From Pseudomonadota bacterium (GTDB taxonomy: Bacteria; Pseudomonadota; Alphaproteobacteria; Rhizobiales; Xanthobacteraceae): DNA of 64,000 nucleotides. The DNA lies in NCBI GenBank assembly GCA_018971625.1, contig JAGXAJ010000005.1, positions 1 through 64,000 on the forward strand. Reading direction: 5' to 3'. The notes below the pieces were generated by a model. The model was not told the origin of the DNA. It saw nothing but the letters and a program-made list of their open reading frames with translations, and did not search any database. The position numbers were made by a program, and so were the translations under genes. Below, piece by piece: positions 1 to 7,530 of this stretch; position 1 is the stretch's first letter; the number at the start of each line of letters is the position of its first letter.

Positions 1-149
1 GCGGTGAAGTAGCTGGTCGGGTTGTCCAGCGCGGAGTTGACCTTGTTGCCGGTGGCGAGGTCGTTCTGCGTGGTGGCGAGCAGCGAAGCGGTGGATTGCA
101 GCGAAAGCAGGTTCTGGCGAACCGATGCCGAGAGAACAATACCAGTCAT
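1..149 (-). CDS. fliC: flagellin, N-terminal part (runs off left edge)
   Basis: The reverse strand encodes the conserved D0 start of a flagellin: MTGIVLSASVRQN, then LLSLQSTASLLATTQ, then ATGNKVNSALDNPTSYFTA, before the window ends. This is the filament subunit, exported by the flagellar type III system. Two ATGs are available. The upstream one (155) lies only one base from the AGAAAGG ribosome site, while the ATG at 149 lies seven bases from it, so 149 is preferred. The N-terminus matches the long flagellins of Bradyrhizobium subpolar flagella by memory of the family. Only about 49 residues are inside the window, so size and variable region cannot be judged. It is divergent from flbT. Confidence 0.9.
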   Translation of the reverse strand, partial: MTGIVLSASVRQNLLSLQSTASLLATTQNDLATGNKVNSALDNPTSYFT

Positions 150-155
150 TTTCAT

Positions 156-539
156 ACCTTTCTGGTGTGAAACACAGAGTACGTGCGTGCAGTCCCGACC
201 ATTCGAGTCGGGAGACATCTCACCCTGAGAGCAAGTTTCTAAAAAAATATGAATGGAATCCGTCCAAACGGCCGCTTTTTAGCCCGATGCCGAAGCACTG
301 GGCGGCAGGCTTTACCACCGCTCCATCGGGCGGATTGTGCTGATATCGCTGCGCATTCGCGACATGCGGCCAACACCGGCCTCCGCTCGCGTTTACCCCG
401 CGTTAACCATATTCAGAAAGGATTGCAGCCTGATCAGTTAAAAAAGGCGACAGCGCGCGCCCGGCAACGCCAAAGCCAATATGTACCTCGAATTCGCTGC
501 AAAGACGGCCTGCGCAACAAGCGGCAATGGAGAACAGAC
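156..539. other. flagellin/flbT divergent intergenic region
   Basis: 384 bases without a convincing gene. It must hold the flagellin promoter and 5' untranslated leader (leftward) and the flbT promoter (rightward). No clear sigma-54 or sigma-28 box was found by eye. An open frame continues upstream of flbT to 249 but it lacks coding character, so it was not used. Because FlbT in Caulobacter acts on the flagellin mRNA leader, this spacer is where such a target would lie. Confidence 0.5.
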
Positions 540-956
540 ATGGCTCTAAAAGTCGAACTCAAGCCGAACGAACGCATCATCATTGGCAGCTGCGTCATTA
601 CCAACACGGATCAACGCGCGCGGCTTCTCATCGACGGCGACAAGGTTCCGATCCTGCGTGAAAAGGATATCCTGACTCCGCTCACCGCGAACACGCCGGC
701 CAAACTGGTCTATCTGGCGGTGCAGCTGATGTATATTTCGCCGAACCCGCAGGCCAATCACGGCACCTATTTCAATCTGGTGCGCGATATCGTCACTGCC
801 GCGCCGAGCGCATGGCCAATCATCGAGGGCATCAACAACAGCATCATGCGCGGCGATCTCTACCAGGCGTTGAAGGAAGCCAGGAAATTGATCGCCTATG
901 AGAAGAAGCTGCTGGACCACAACCAGTCCATCCAGGGCCGGCAAAGCGCCGCCTGA
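540..956 (+). CDS. flbT: flagellar biosynthesis repressor FlbT
   Basis: A 138-residue protein starting MALKVELKPNERIIIGSC, the signature N-terminus of FlbT. It continues with the conserved segment NTPAKLVYLAVQLMYI and a helical C-terminus rich in K, E and L. FlbT is an alphaproteobacterial post-transcriptional regulator that binds flagellin mRNA leader and couples flagellin synthesis to hook completion. The ATG at 540 gives the family's usual length of about 130-150 residues. An upstream extension of the same frame to 249 has no FlbT-like sequence. The gene sits beside a flagellin, its normal context, but the partner flaF is not seen in the window. It converges with the decarboxylase gene, whose stop is 10 bases away. 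Confidence 0.93.
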   Translation: MALKVELKPNERIIIGSCVITNTDQRARLLIDGDKVPILREKDILTPLTANTPAKLVYLAVQLMYISPNPQANHGTYFNLVRDIVTAAPSAWPIIEGINNSIMRGDLYQALKEARKLIAYEKKLLDHNQSIQGRQSAA

Positions 957-966
957 CGGCGGATCG

Positions 967-2481
967 CTACATCGCCAGCGGCGGCGATTCCCTGATGTCG
1001 AGCACATCGCCGCTTGAGCCTGCGCGCCGATCACCGAATTCCAGCACTGCCGCGATCAACGCATCGATATCGCAAACGTCGGTGCGGTGATTGACGATCG
1101 CCGCGCGAATCGCGAGCCGGCCATCCAGCACCGTCGTCGACGGCGCCGCGATCCCGGACTCATGAATGTCGGCGACGATGTCGCGATTGATCTTGCAAGG
1201 TTCAGTGGCCCGATAGCGGAAGCAGACGATGTTGAGCTGAACTGGCGCCATCAGCTCGAGCCGTGGCTCGGCCAGGATCCGCGCTTCCAGATAGCCGGCC
1301 AGCGCGCAGGTGCGTGCGATGACCGCTCCGAGCTTCTCGGTGCCGTAGGTTTTCAGCGTAAACCAGGTCTTGAGCGCGCGAAAGCAGCGTGACAGGTCGG
1401 GACCGATATCGCAAGGCCAGGATGAGCCGGCGGCAAGCCCTCTGGTCTCGCGGCGCAGATAGGCTGCCGGGGCCGCAAACGCATCGCGATGCCGGTGGCC
1501 ATCGCGCACCAGAAGGAAACCCGCGTCGTAGGGTACCTGACCCCATTTGTGAAAATCGAGCGCTATCGAATCGGCATTTTCGATTCCGGCAAGTCGCGGC
1601 GCCAGCGCCGGCGCAAGAATCCCCAACGCGCCATAGGCGCCATCGACGTGAAACCAGACGTTCTGCTCACGACACAATTCGCCCAGCGCCGCGAGATCGT
1701 CGATCGCGCCGATGTCGACCGTGCCGGCGGAACCGACGACAAGGAACGGCGCGAGGCCGGCCTCACGATCCCTGACAATCTGGACGCGCAGGGCCGCCAC
1801 ATCAATGCGATGATCCCGATCGACCGCGATGTTGCGTAGCGCGTTGCTGCCGCAACCCGCGATATCCATTGCTTTGGTGATGCAGCCATGCGCCGCCTTT
1901 GAGGTGTATGCGGTCAACAGCGTACCTTGATGACCGATACCGCATTGCCGGGCGGATGATCCGAGCGCTGCCGTTCGCGCCACCAGTACCGCCATCAAAT
2001 TCGCCATCGACGTGCCGGTGACGAAAATCCCGCTCGCCCCGGCGGGAAAGCCGAACATCGAACGCATCCATTCCACGATCTGGCGTTCGACCTCGATCGG
2101 CATGTGATCGCGGCCGCCGAGATTGGCATTGAGTCCCGCGGCCAGCATCTCCGCCAGCATGCCCACGGCGGTGCCGCCGCCATGCACCCATCCCATGAAG
2201 CCGGGATGCACATTTCCGGTCGCATAGGGCAAAATGAAATCCGCGAACTCGCGATAGACTTCGTCGAGCGCGGTGGGCGCGCCCGGGAGAGCGGCACGAA
2301 ACCGCGCGCGAACATCGTCCGGTATCGGCGACCATACCGGGCGCTCACGAATGTTGGCGGCATAATCCAGCATGTCGTCGAGCATGCGATGACCTAGCGC
2401 GCGTACCTCATCCCAGTTTTGTGGATCGAGGCTCTCGCTCGATCCGGATTGCAATGATTGCTGGCGCTGGAGAACGGTCAT
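967..2481 (-). CDS. group II pyridoxal-dependent decarboxylase (aromatic amino acid decarboxylase-like)
   Basis: A 504-residue fold-type I PLP enzyme. Visible motifs are NVHPGFMGWVHGGGTAVG in the N-terminal third, ATP-independent PLP pocket segment WFHVDGAYGALGI, and the Schiff-base lysine in LDFHKWGQVPYD at about residue 312. These are the marks of the group II decarboxylases that act on tryptophan, tyrosine, DOPA, glutamate or 2,4-diaminobutyrate; the substrate cannot be read from sequence. The ATG at 2481 overlaps the TGA of the upstream ATP-grasp gene by four bases (ATGA), so the two are probably translationally coupled. It is the last gene of the flagellar-linked cassette that follows flgE-flgK-flgL. 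I infer it supplies an amine to the cassette, which is unproven. Confidence 0.85.
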   Translation of the reverse strand: MTVLQRQQSLQSGSSESLDPQNWDEVRALGHRMLDDMLDYAANIRERPVWSPIPDDVRARFRAALPGAPTALDEVYREFADFILPYATGNVHPGFMGWVHGGGTAVGMLAEMLAAGLNANLGGRDHMPIEVERQIVEWMRSMFGFPAGASGIFVTGTSMANLMAVLVARTAALGSSARQCGIGHQGTLLTAYTSKAAHGCITKAMDIAGCGSNALRNIAVDRDHRIDVAALRVQIVRDREAGLAPFLVVGSAGTVDIGAIDDLAALGELCREQNVWFHVDGAYGALGILAPALAPRLAGIENADSIALDFHKWGQVPYDAGFLLVRDGHRHRDAFAAPAAYLRRETRGLAAGSSWPCDIGPDLSRCFRALKTWFTLKTYGTEKLGAVIARTCALAGYLEARILAEPRLELMAPVQLNIVCFRYRATEPCKINRDIVADIHESGIAAPSTTVLDGRLAIRAAIVNHRTDVCDIDALIAAVLEFGDRRAGSSGDVLDIRESPPLAM

Positions 2482-3710
2482 GCTGCACGCTCTTGCTGTT
2501 GCGTTGCGCGACGATCGAGCATCGCTGTGAACGCGTCGAATATTTTGCGCATCTGCGGCTGCTTGTAGGGAAACAGATCGACCCGGTCCATGTCGTGCAC
2601 GATCGCCGCATTGTCGGCCTCGAAGACCAGCAGCGCGCCATCGCTGGCTTCGGCACAATCGACGATGAAATAATCCAGACCGACACGCGCCGCGATTGCC
2701 GCGAGCGCGCATTCATGGCGCCGCGCAAATTCGTCATCGAATGCGCGCATGAAGTTTTCCTCTTCGAGCCGCTTGCTCGCGCTCTGTGACATGCCTGCGT
2801 TGAGATACCAGATGTCCCAGCGATCGGCGATCGCAAGATGACAGGCGTAAGGTCGACCGTCGATAAACACGATGCGGTATTTGCGAAACAAACCATCCTC
2901 ACTCGCATAGCCGACAAATCTCGAAAGGAAAAATTCCTGTTCCCGACGCCCGTCGAGATAGTTCCGCAGCGCGGCGCGATCGCCGATCTTCGCAAGGCCC
3001 CCGCCCGCATGCGACCCGCGCGGCCTGACGATGACGGGAAAGACAAGATCGCTTGCGATGTCAGACAATGCGAGCTGCGAGCGCGACAGCTCATGTAGCC
3101 TCGCGCGCGAGACGCCGATGGTCGTCGGAATCTGCAAACCCTCGACATCATCGAGCACGCTATGCAATTTGTCGCGGTCGAGATTGCCGACCCGATGAGG
3201 TGGATTGAGCAACGGGCGCGGCCAGCGCGCAGCGGCGCGCTCGATCCTGGAGAGCGCATCGCGGGTTTCCCCGGAATCCGAGGCAATCACGATGGCGACG
3301 TCGTGATCGGGCAGCGGCGTGGGAAGCTCTGCATCCGGCACGACATAGAGCGTCATCAATTCGACTTCGGAATTGGCCAGCAGAAACTCGATCGGCGTAT
3401 TGCTGCCGATATCGGTTGCGGCGGCGAGCGCGAGAACACGCAGCCGCGGTCGTTCCGGAGAATCCTTCAGGCGAAACAATTGATGCGAGGCCAGGATCTG
3501 TTGCTGAATTGCGAGCCCGGCCTCCTTGTCGCCCAGCAATTGCGCAATCAGCGCCAGATCGAGCCCCTCCCCCGCTCCCAAGGTGCCGTCGATCAGTTTC
3601 GTGATCAGGCTGTGCCATAGCGGACGAAGATCGATACCGCTGACCTGCATCCGGGTCAGCGAGGCGACGCCGAGGCGGTCGGCACAGGTCGGCGGCACCT
3701 CACGCCGCAT
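2478..3710 (-). CDS. ATP-grasp ligase, RimK/glutathione-synthetase-like (copy 1)
   Basis: A 410-residue protein with an N-terminal helical region (MQVSGIDLRPLWHSLI onward), a Rossmann-like middle part (VAIVIASDSGETRDAL) and a C-terminal ATP-grasp domain. The ATP-grasp features are VIVRPRGSHAGGGLAKI (nucleotide loop), LFRKYRIVFIDGRPYACH, and the metal-binding end VDCAEASDG followed by LLVFEADNAAIVHDMD. Such enzymes join a carboxylate to an amine with ATP; the substrates here are unknown. The ATG at 3710 overlaps the preceding glycosyltransferase by 11 bases. Homology to copy 2 (6239-7492) starts at CADR, residue 9, supporting this start. The ribosome site is weak, consistent with coupled translation. 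By eye more than half of the residues match copy 2. Confidence 0.8.
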   Translation of the reverse strand: MRREVPPTCADRLGVASLTRMQVSGIDLRPLWHSLITKLIDGTLGAGEGLDLALIAQLLGDKEAGLAIQQQILASHQLFRLKDSPERPRLRVLALAAATDIGSNTPIEFLLANSEVELMTLYVVPDAELPTPLPDHDVAIVIASDSGETRDALSRIERAAARWPRPLLNPPHRVGNLDRDKLHSVLDDVEGLQIPTTIGVSRARLHELSRSQLALSDIASDLVFPVIVRPRGSHAGGGLAKIGDRAALRNYLDGRREQEFFLSRFVGYASEDGLFRKYRIVFIDGRPYACHLAIADRWDIWYLNAGMSQSASKRLEEENFMRAFDDEFARRHECALAAIAARVGLDYFIVDCAEASDGALLVFEADNAAIVHDMDRVDLFPYKQPQMRKIFDAFTAMLDRRATQQQERAA

Positions 3711-4473
3711 CGGTCGCAAGCACCGGAGCGGCAAATTGCGCCGAGATATCACCGTTGAACACGGAAGGGCCGACATGATCGAGCCGGCTTTCGAGATCAG
3801 CCCAGATTTCGCCGCCGATATCGGTCCAGCGTTTGCAAAAGGCGAAATCCTCGCTCAGATAAGTTCCGGTCTTGGGATCGATCATGCATTCGAACAAGGC
3901 AAATCGATTGGGACTGCCGGCCAGCGCATCGAGCGAATGCTCGCGGAAGAATTGCAATGCAGGATTGGCCACGCACAACTTCTCGAACACGTGACGTCGG
4001 ATCATCAGGAAACCGGTGCCGGCGTAGCGCACGCGAGTGAAGCCGTCGACAACCTCGACATGATCTGGATCGTTGATCTCCAGTACATAGTCGAGCGAGG
4101 AGGCTGGCACGTTCGGCTTGTTGCTTGAGATAGCCCGTCGCGCCTTGTCCCAGTTGACGCGCTTGATCGGATAAAGCCCGGCGACCACATCAAAGCCGGA
4201 CTCTATCAGGCGAAAAACCTGCTTCGGCGTGAAGCCGATATCCGCATCGACGAACAGGAAGTGCGTCGTGGCGGGATCGTCGAGGAACTGCGTCATCAGG
4301 TTGGCGCGAGCGCGCGTGATAAGCGCATCGCCGTCACGCAGCAGCACCTTGAATTCGGCGTTGGACTTCGAGCGCATGGCGCTCTGCAGCTTGAAGATGG
4401 AGCTGGCGTAGATGCTGGAAACCTGCCCTCCGAAACAGGGCGTAGCGACCACCAGGTGAATTCGCTCGGTCAT
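3700..4473 (-). CDS. glycosyltransferase-like protein with DxD motif
   Basis: A 257-residue protein beginning MTERIHLVVATPCFGGQV. It carries a GT-A type DxD centre in THFLFVDADIGFTPK at about residues 80-95, preceded by ALITRARANLMTQFLDD, a segment typical of small GT2-like transferases that add sugars to surface or phage structures. There are no membrane segments or signal peptide, so it should act in the cytoplasm. ATG 4473 follows GGAG at six bases, which decides the start. It lies between the TPR-glycosyltransferase and ATP-grasp copy 1, overlapping the latter by 11 bases, within the flagellar-linked cassette. Donor and acceptor are not known; flagellin, hook or an envelope glycan are possible acceptors. 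Confidence 0.72.
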   Translation of the reverse strand: MTERIHLVVATPCFGGQVSSIYASSIFKLQSAMRSKSNAEFKVLLRDGDALITRARANLMTQFLDDPATTHFLFVDADIGFTPKQVFRLIESGFDVVAGLYPIKRVNWDKARRAISSNKPNVPASSLDYVLEINDPDHVEVVDGFTRVRYAGTGFLMIRRHVFEKLCVANPALQFFREHSLDALAGSPNRFALFECMIDPKTGTYLSEDFAFCKRWTDIGGEIWADLESRLDHVGPSVFNGDISAQFAAPVLATDAA

Positions 4474-4570
4474 GATTGGCTCCGAAGCGGTAGAAGCCGC
4501 CTGCAATCCTCGCCAAACAGTAAATAGACGTGGTTAACGAAATCCTAACGTCCCGTCCCGGCGGAGTGTT

Positions 4571-6151
4571 CTAATGCCAGCCGGACATCCTGCTTGCTGC
4601 TGGGCCCGCGGCGCGTAGTTCGTCGCGCAAACCATGGATCACGCTAGCCCAGTCGCCGAAGGCGGGTTGTCGCAGCAATTTCGCGCTCGGATACCACGGC
4701 GTGTCGGCGCGCTGCCGCATCCAGCGGAAATCCGCGGCGTGAGGCAGCAGGATTACGACCGGCTTGCCAAGCGCGCCCGCCAGATGTGCGACCGCGGTAT
4801 CGACCGATATCACCACGTCGAGCAGCGAGATGATGGCGGCAGTGTCGGCAAAGTCGCGGATTTCGTCGCCGAGATGCATCAGCTTCGGCAACTCGCGCAA
4901 TGTTTCGCGGTCAGCGACGCGCAACTCGGTTTGAAGGCTGAGGCAACGCAGCGGCGGGTCTTCAAATAACGAAGCGAGCTGTCTGAGCGCGATCGAACGG
5001 TTGGCGTCGTTTTTGTGCATCGGCGAACCGGACCAGACAAACCCCGCCCGGGGTCCGTCGGGCGGCAGGCGCTCGCGCCAATGCGCCAGACGATCTGCCC
5101 TCGGCGCCAGATATGGGGCACCAGCCGGGATCGTCCCAAGCTGCGTCCCGAACGCCAGGGGAAGACTGAGCAGCGGACAGTGCAGGTCAAATGCCGGCAG
5201 TGCGTCGCCTTTCGCGATCACTTTGACATCGTCGAGTTGCGACAACAGGGACGTCAGCTCCGGCTGAATCTCGCAGATCACGTTAGCGCCCTGCCCTTTA
5301 AGCAGCGGCGCGTAGCGGACGAACTGGATGGTGTCGCCAAAACCCTGCTCGGCATGCAGCAAGATGGTCTTGCCGGCGACCGGCTCATGACCGAGCCACA
5401 ACGGTTGCCAAAATGACCGCCGATGCCGGACGAAAGCGGCGGCTTTCCAGCGCCATTCATATTGCTTCCAGCCCCTGGCGAAATCGCCCAGCGTCAGTCG
5501 TGCCATCGCGGCTTCGAAATGCGCCTCGGCAAATTCGCCCGCGGCAGCCAATGCTGCCGCGAAATCAACCAGCGCCTGTTCGGGCCGATCAAGCCGGCGC
5601 AGTGCATGGCCGCGATTGGTCAGGATTTGCGGATGACCGGGTAGCTCGACCAGCGCCGAATCATAGTTCGCTATCGCCTCTTCCGGCTCATTCAACCGCA
5701 GCAGGGTATTGCCCCGATTAACCAGCGCCCCGGCGTGATTCGACACCTTGGTCAGCACGGCGTCGTAGTTCATAAGCGCCTGGTCGAACCGGCCGAGCTC
5801 GAGGAAGGCGTTGGCGAGGTTGTAGAGAATTTCCGGATGATCCGGCGCCAGTTGCAGGGCATTGCGATAACTTGCGATCGCCTCGTCATAGCGCCCAGTG
5901 GCATGAAGCGCGAGGCCAAGATTCGACATCGCATCAGATGAGCTCGAATTGACCTCTAGCGCCGCTGCCAGGAAGCGCAGCGCCTCCACGAGGTGCTGAC
6001 GCTGGAAATGCAATACGCCAAGCATATGCAGCGCATCGAAATTTTCAGGACGGAATTCAAGAATGTCCGTGCACAGCCGCTCCGCGGTGTCGAGATCGCC
6101 TTCCTGAAACGAGTTCAAGGCCTGCCGTTGCAAGCGAGACAGGTTCGGCAT
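4571..6151 (-). CDS. TPR-repeat glycosyltransferase (GT9/heptosyltransferase-like C-terminus)
   Basis: A protein of about 526 residues. The first 230 residues are tandem TPR units of 34 residues, for example FDALHMLGVLHFQRQ, then SDAMSNLGLALHATGRYDEA, then PEILYNLANAFLELGRFDQA and more. The second half carries LLHAEQGFGDTIQFVRYAPL and, near the C-terminus, DVVISVDTAVAHLAGALGKP, hallmarks of the heptosyltransferase-like GT-B fold used by TPR glycosyltransferases in Bradyrhizobium. It probably glycosylates a protein or surface glycan in the cytoplasm. The position just after flgL and an ATP-grasp gene suggests flagellin or hook modification. ATG 6151 is preferred; a TTG at 6205 in the same frame would add 18 residues. 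The ribosome site is poor for both. Confidence 0.82.
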   Translation of the reverse strand: MPNLSRLQRQALNSFQEGDLDTAERLCTDILEFRPENFDALHMLGVLHFQRQHLVEALRFLAAALEVNSSSSDAMSNLGLALHATGRYDEAIASYRNALQLAPDHPEILYNLANAFLELGRFDQALMNYDAVLTKVSNHAGALVNRGNTLLRLNEPEEAIANYDSALVELPGHPQILTNRGHALRRLDRPEQALVDFAAALAAAGEFAEAHFEAAMARLTLGDFARGWKQYEWRWKAAAFVRHRRSFWQPLWLGHEPVAGKTILLHAEQGFGDTIQFVRYAPLLKGQGANVICEIQPELTSLLSQLDDVKVIAKGDALPAFDLHCPLLSLPLAFGTQLGTIPAGAPYLAPRADRLAHWRERLPPDGPRAGFVWSGSPMHKNDANRSIALRQLASLFEDPPLRCLSLQTELRVADRETLRELPKLMHLGDEIRDFADTAAIISLLDVVISVDTAVAHLAGALGKPVVILLPHAADFRWMRQRADTPWYPSAKLLRQPAFGDWASVIHGLRDELRAAGPAASRMSGWH

Positions 6152-6238
6152 CCGCCCAGACGGATTTTTCCACTTTGCCGACAATGGAGAGCGCTTTCGA
6201 ATCAACCAATGTCCGGCAAAATAGCATTTCTCCCGGCA

Positions 6239-7492
6239 TCATGCCGGGCGTTCGCGGCGTCCTCCGGCGCGATGCAGCAGCATTGCCGCAAAGGCATCGA
6301 AAATCCTGTTCATCTGCGGCGATTTGTAGGGAAAAATTTCGGGTGAATCCATGTTGTGGACCACTGCAGTGTTGTCCGCCTCGAAGATCAGCAATTCGCC
6401 CGCCTTGTTTTCCGCGCAGTCGACCGTGAAATAGTCGAGACCGATGCACTTGGCCATTCCGGCAAGCGCGTGGCAATGGCGGACAGCGAAGGCATCGTCG
6501 AACGTTCGCATGAAGTTCGCCTCTTCCGCGCGCTTGCTCTCGCTGAAGGCCATGCCGGCGTTGAGGTACCAGATGTCCCAGCGATCGGCGATCGCCATGT
6601 GGCAAGCATAGGGCCGGCCGTCGACGAAGACGATGCGGTATTTGCGAAAAAGGCCGTCGTCATTGGCGTAATCGACAAAGCGAGAGACGAAGAATTCCTG
6701 TTCCGGTCGTCCGGCGAGATAGCGGCCGAGTGAGGCTCGGCCGTCGATTTTGGCGAGGCCATTGCCGGCATGCGAACCGCGCGGCCGGATGATGATCGGA
6801 AACCGCATATCGGCCGCGATATCCGCCAACGGACCATCCATCTGTGCCAGATCCGAGAGCCGCGCACGGGTCATGGCTTCGGTCGCGGGCATATCGAGGC
6901 CTTCGATGCCGTGCAGCAGCCGATGCAGCTTGTCTCGATCGAGATTGCCGACGCGCTGCGGCGGGTTGAGCAGCGGTCGCGGCCAGTGCGCTGCGATCCG
7001 ATCGATCTTGCGCAGCGCCTCCCGGCACTCTTCCGAATCGGACGCGATCACGATCGCGACGTCATGTTCCGGCAGCGGCGACGGCAATTCCACGCCGTTC
7101 ACGACATAAAGCGTCTGCAGTTCGGTGCCGGAATGCTCGAGCAAGAACTCGATCGGCGTGTTGCCGCTTACATCCATCACCGCCGCGAGCGCGAGCACCC
7201 GGAGTTTCGGCTGTTCGAGCGAACAGGGTGAGCGGAACAACTGGTGGAAGGCCAGTACCTCGTCCTGCACCGCGAGCCCCATCTGCTTGTCGCCAAGCAG
7301 CTGCACGATCAACGACAGGTCGAGCCCCTCGCCGGCATCGACCGTTCCCATGGCGATCTTCGCCATGATCGCATCGCGCATCGGACGAAGATCAACGCCA
7401 TTGAAGGCCATAGTGGTGAGCTTCGCAAACCCGATGCGGTCGGCGCAGGGGTAGCTGACAAGTTCGGCGCGATCTACGCGCTTGAGCTCCAT
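6239..7492 (-). CDS. ATP-grasp ligase, RimK/glutathione-synthetase-like (copy 2)
   Basis: A 417-residue paralogue of the gene at 2478-3710, with the same order: helical N-terminus (FNGVDLRPMRDAIMAKI), middle domain (VAIVIASDSEECREAL), then ATP-grasp motifs IIIRPRGSHAGNGLAKI, LFRKYRIVFVDGRPYACH and VDCAENKAGELLIFEADNTA. ATG 7492 is preceded by GGAGG at about seven bases, the best ribosome site in this block, and the gene follows flgL by 38 bases. So it is expected to be translated strongly with the hook-associated proteins. It should form an amide or thioester-like bond using ATP, in the cytoplasm, with unknown substrates. The two copies flank the two glycosyltransferases, which suggests sequential addition of two related units or two substrates. 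Confidence 0.82.
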   Translation of the reverse strand: MELKRVDRAELVSYPCADRIGFAKLTTMAFNGVDLRPMRDAIMAKIAMGTVDAGEGLDLSLIVQLLGDKQMGLAVQDEVLAFHQLFRSPCSLEQPKLRVLALAAVMDVSGNTPIEFLLEHSGTELQTLYVVNGVELPSPLPEHDVAIVIASDSEECREALRKIDRIAAHWPRPLLNPPQRVGNLDRDKLHRLLHGIEGLDMPATEAMTRARLSDLAQMDGPLADIAADMRFPIIIRPRGSHAGNGLAKIDGRASLGRYLAGRPEQEFFVSRFVDYANDDGLFRKYRIVFVDGRPYACHMAIADRWDIWYLNAGMAFSESKRAEEANFMRTFDDAFAVRHCHALAGMAKCIGLDYFTVDCAENKAGELLIFEADNTAVVHNMDSPEIFPYKSPQMNRIFDAFAAMLLHRAGGRRERPA

Positions 7493-7530
7493 GGAGAGCC
7501 TCCGTTGATTCAGCCCGTAGATGATGCAGA

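Noticed and set aside
249..539. Upstream extension of the flbT frame
   Set aside because: Length and sequence do not fit FlbT; ATG at 540 matches the family start.
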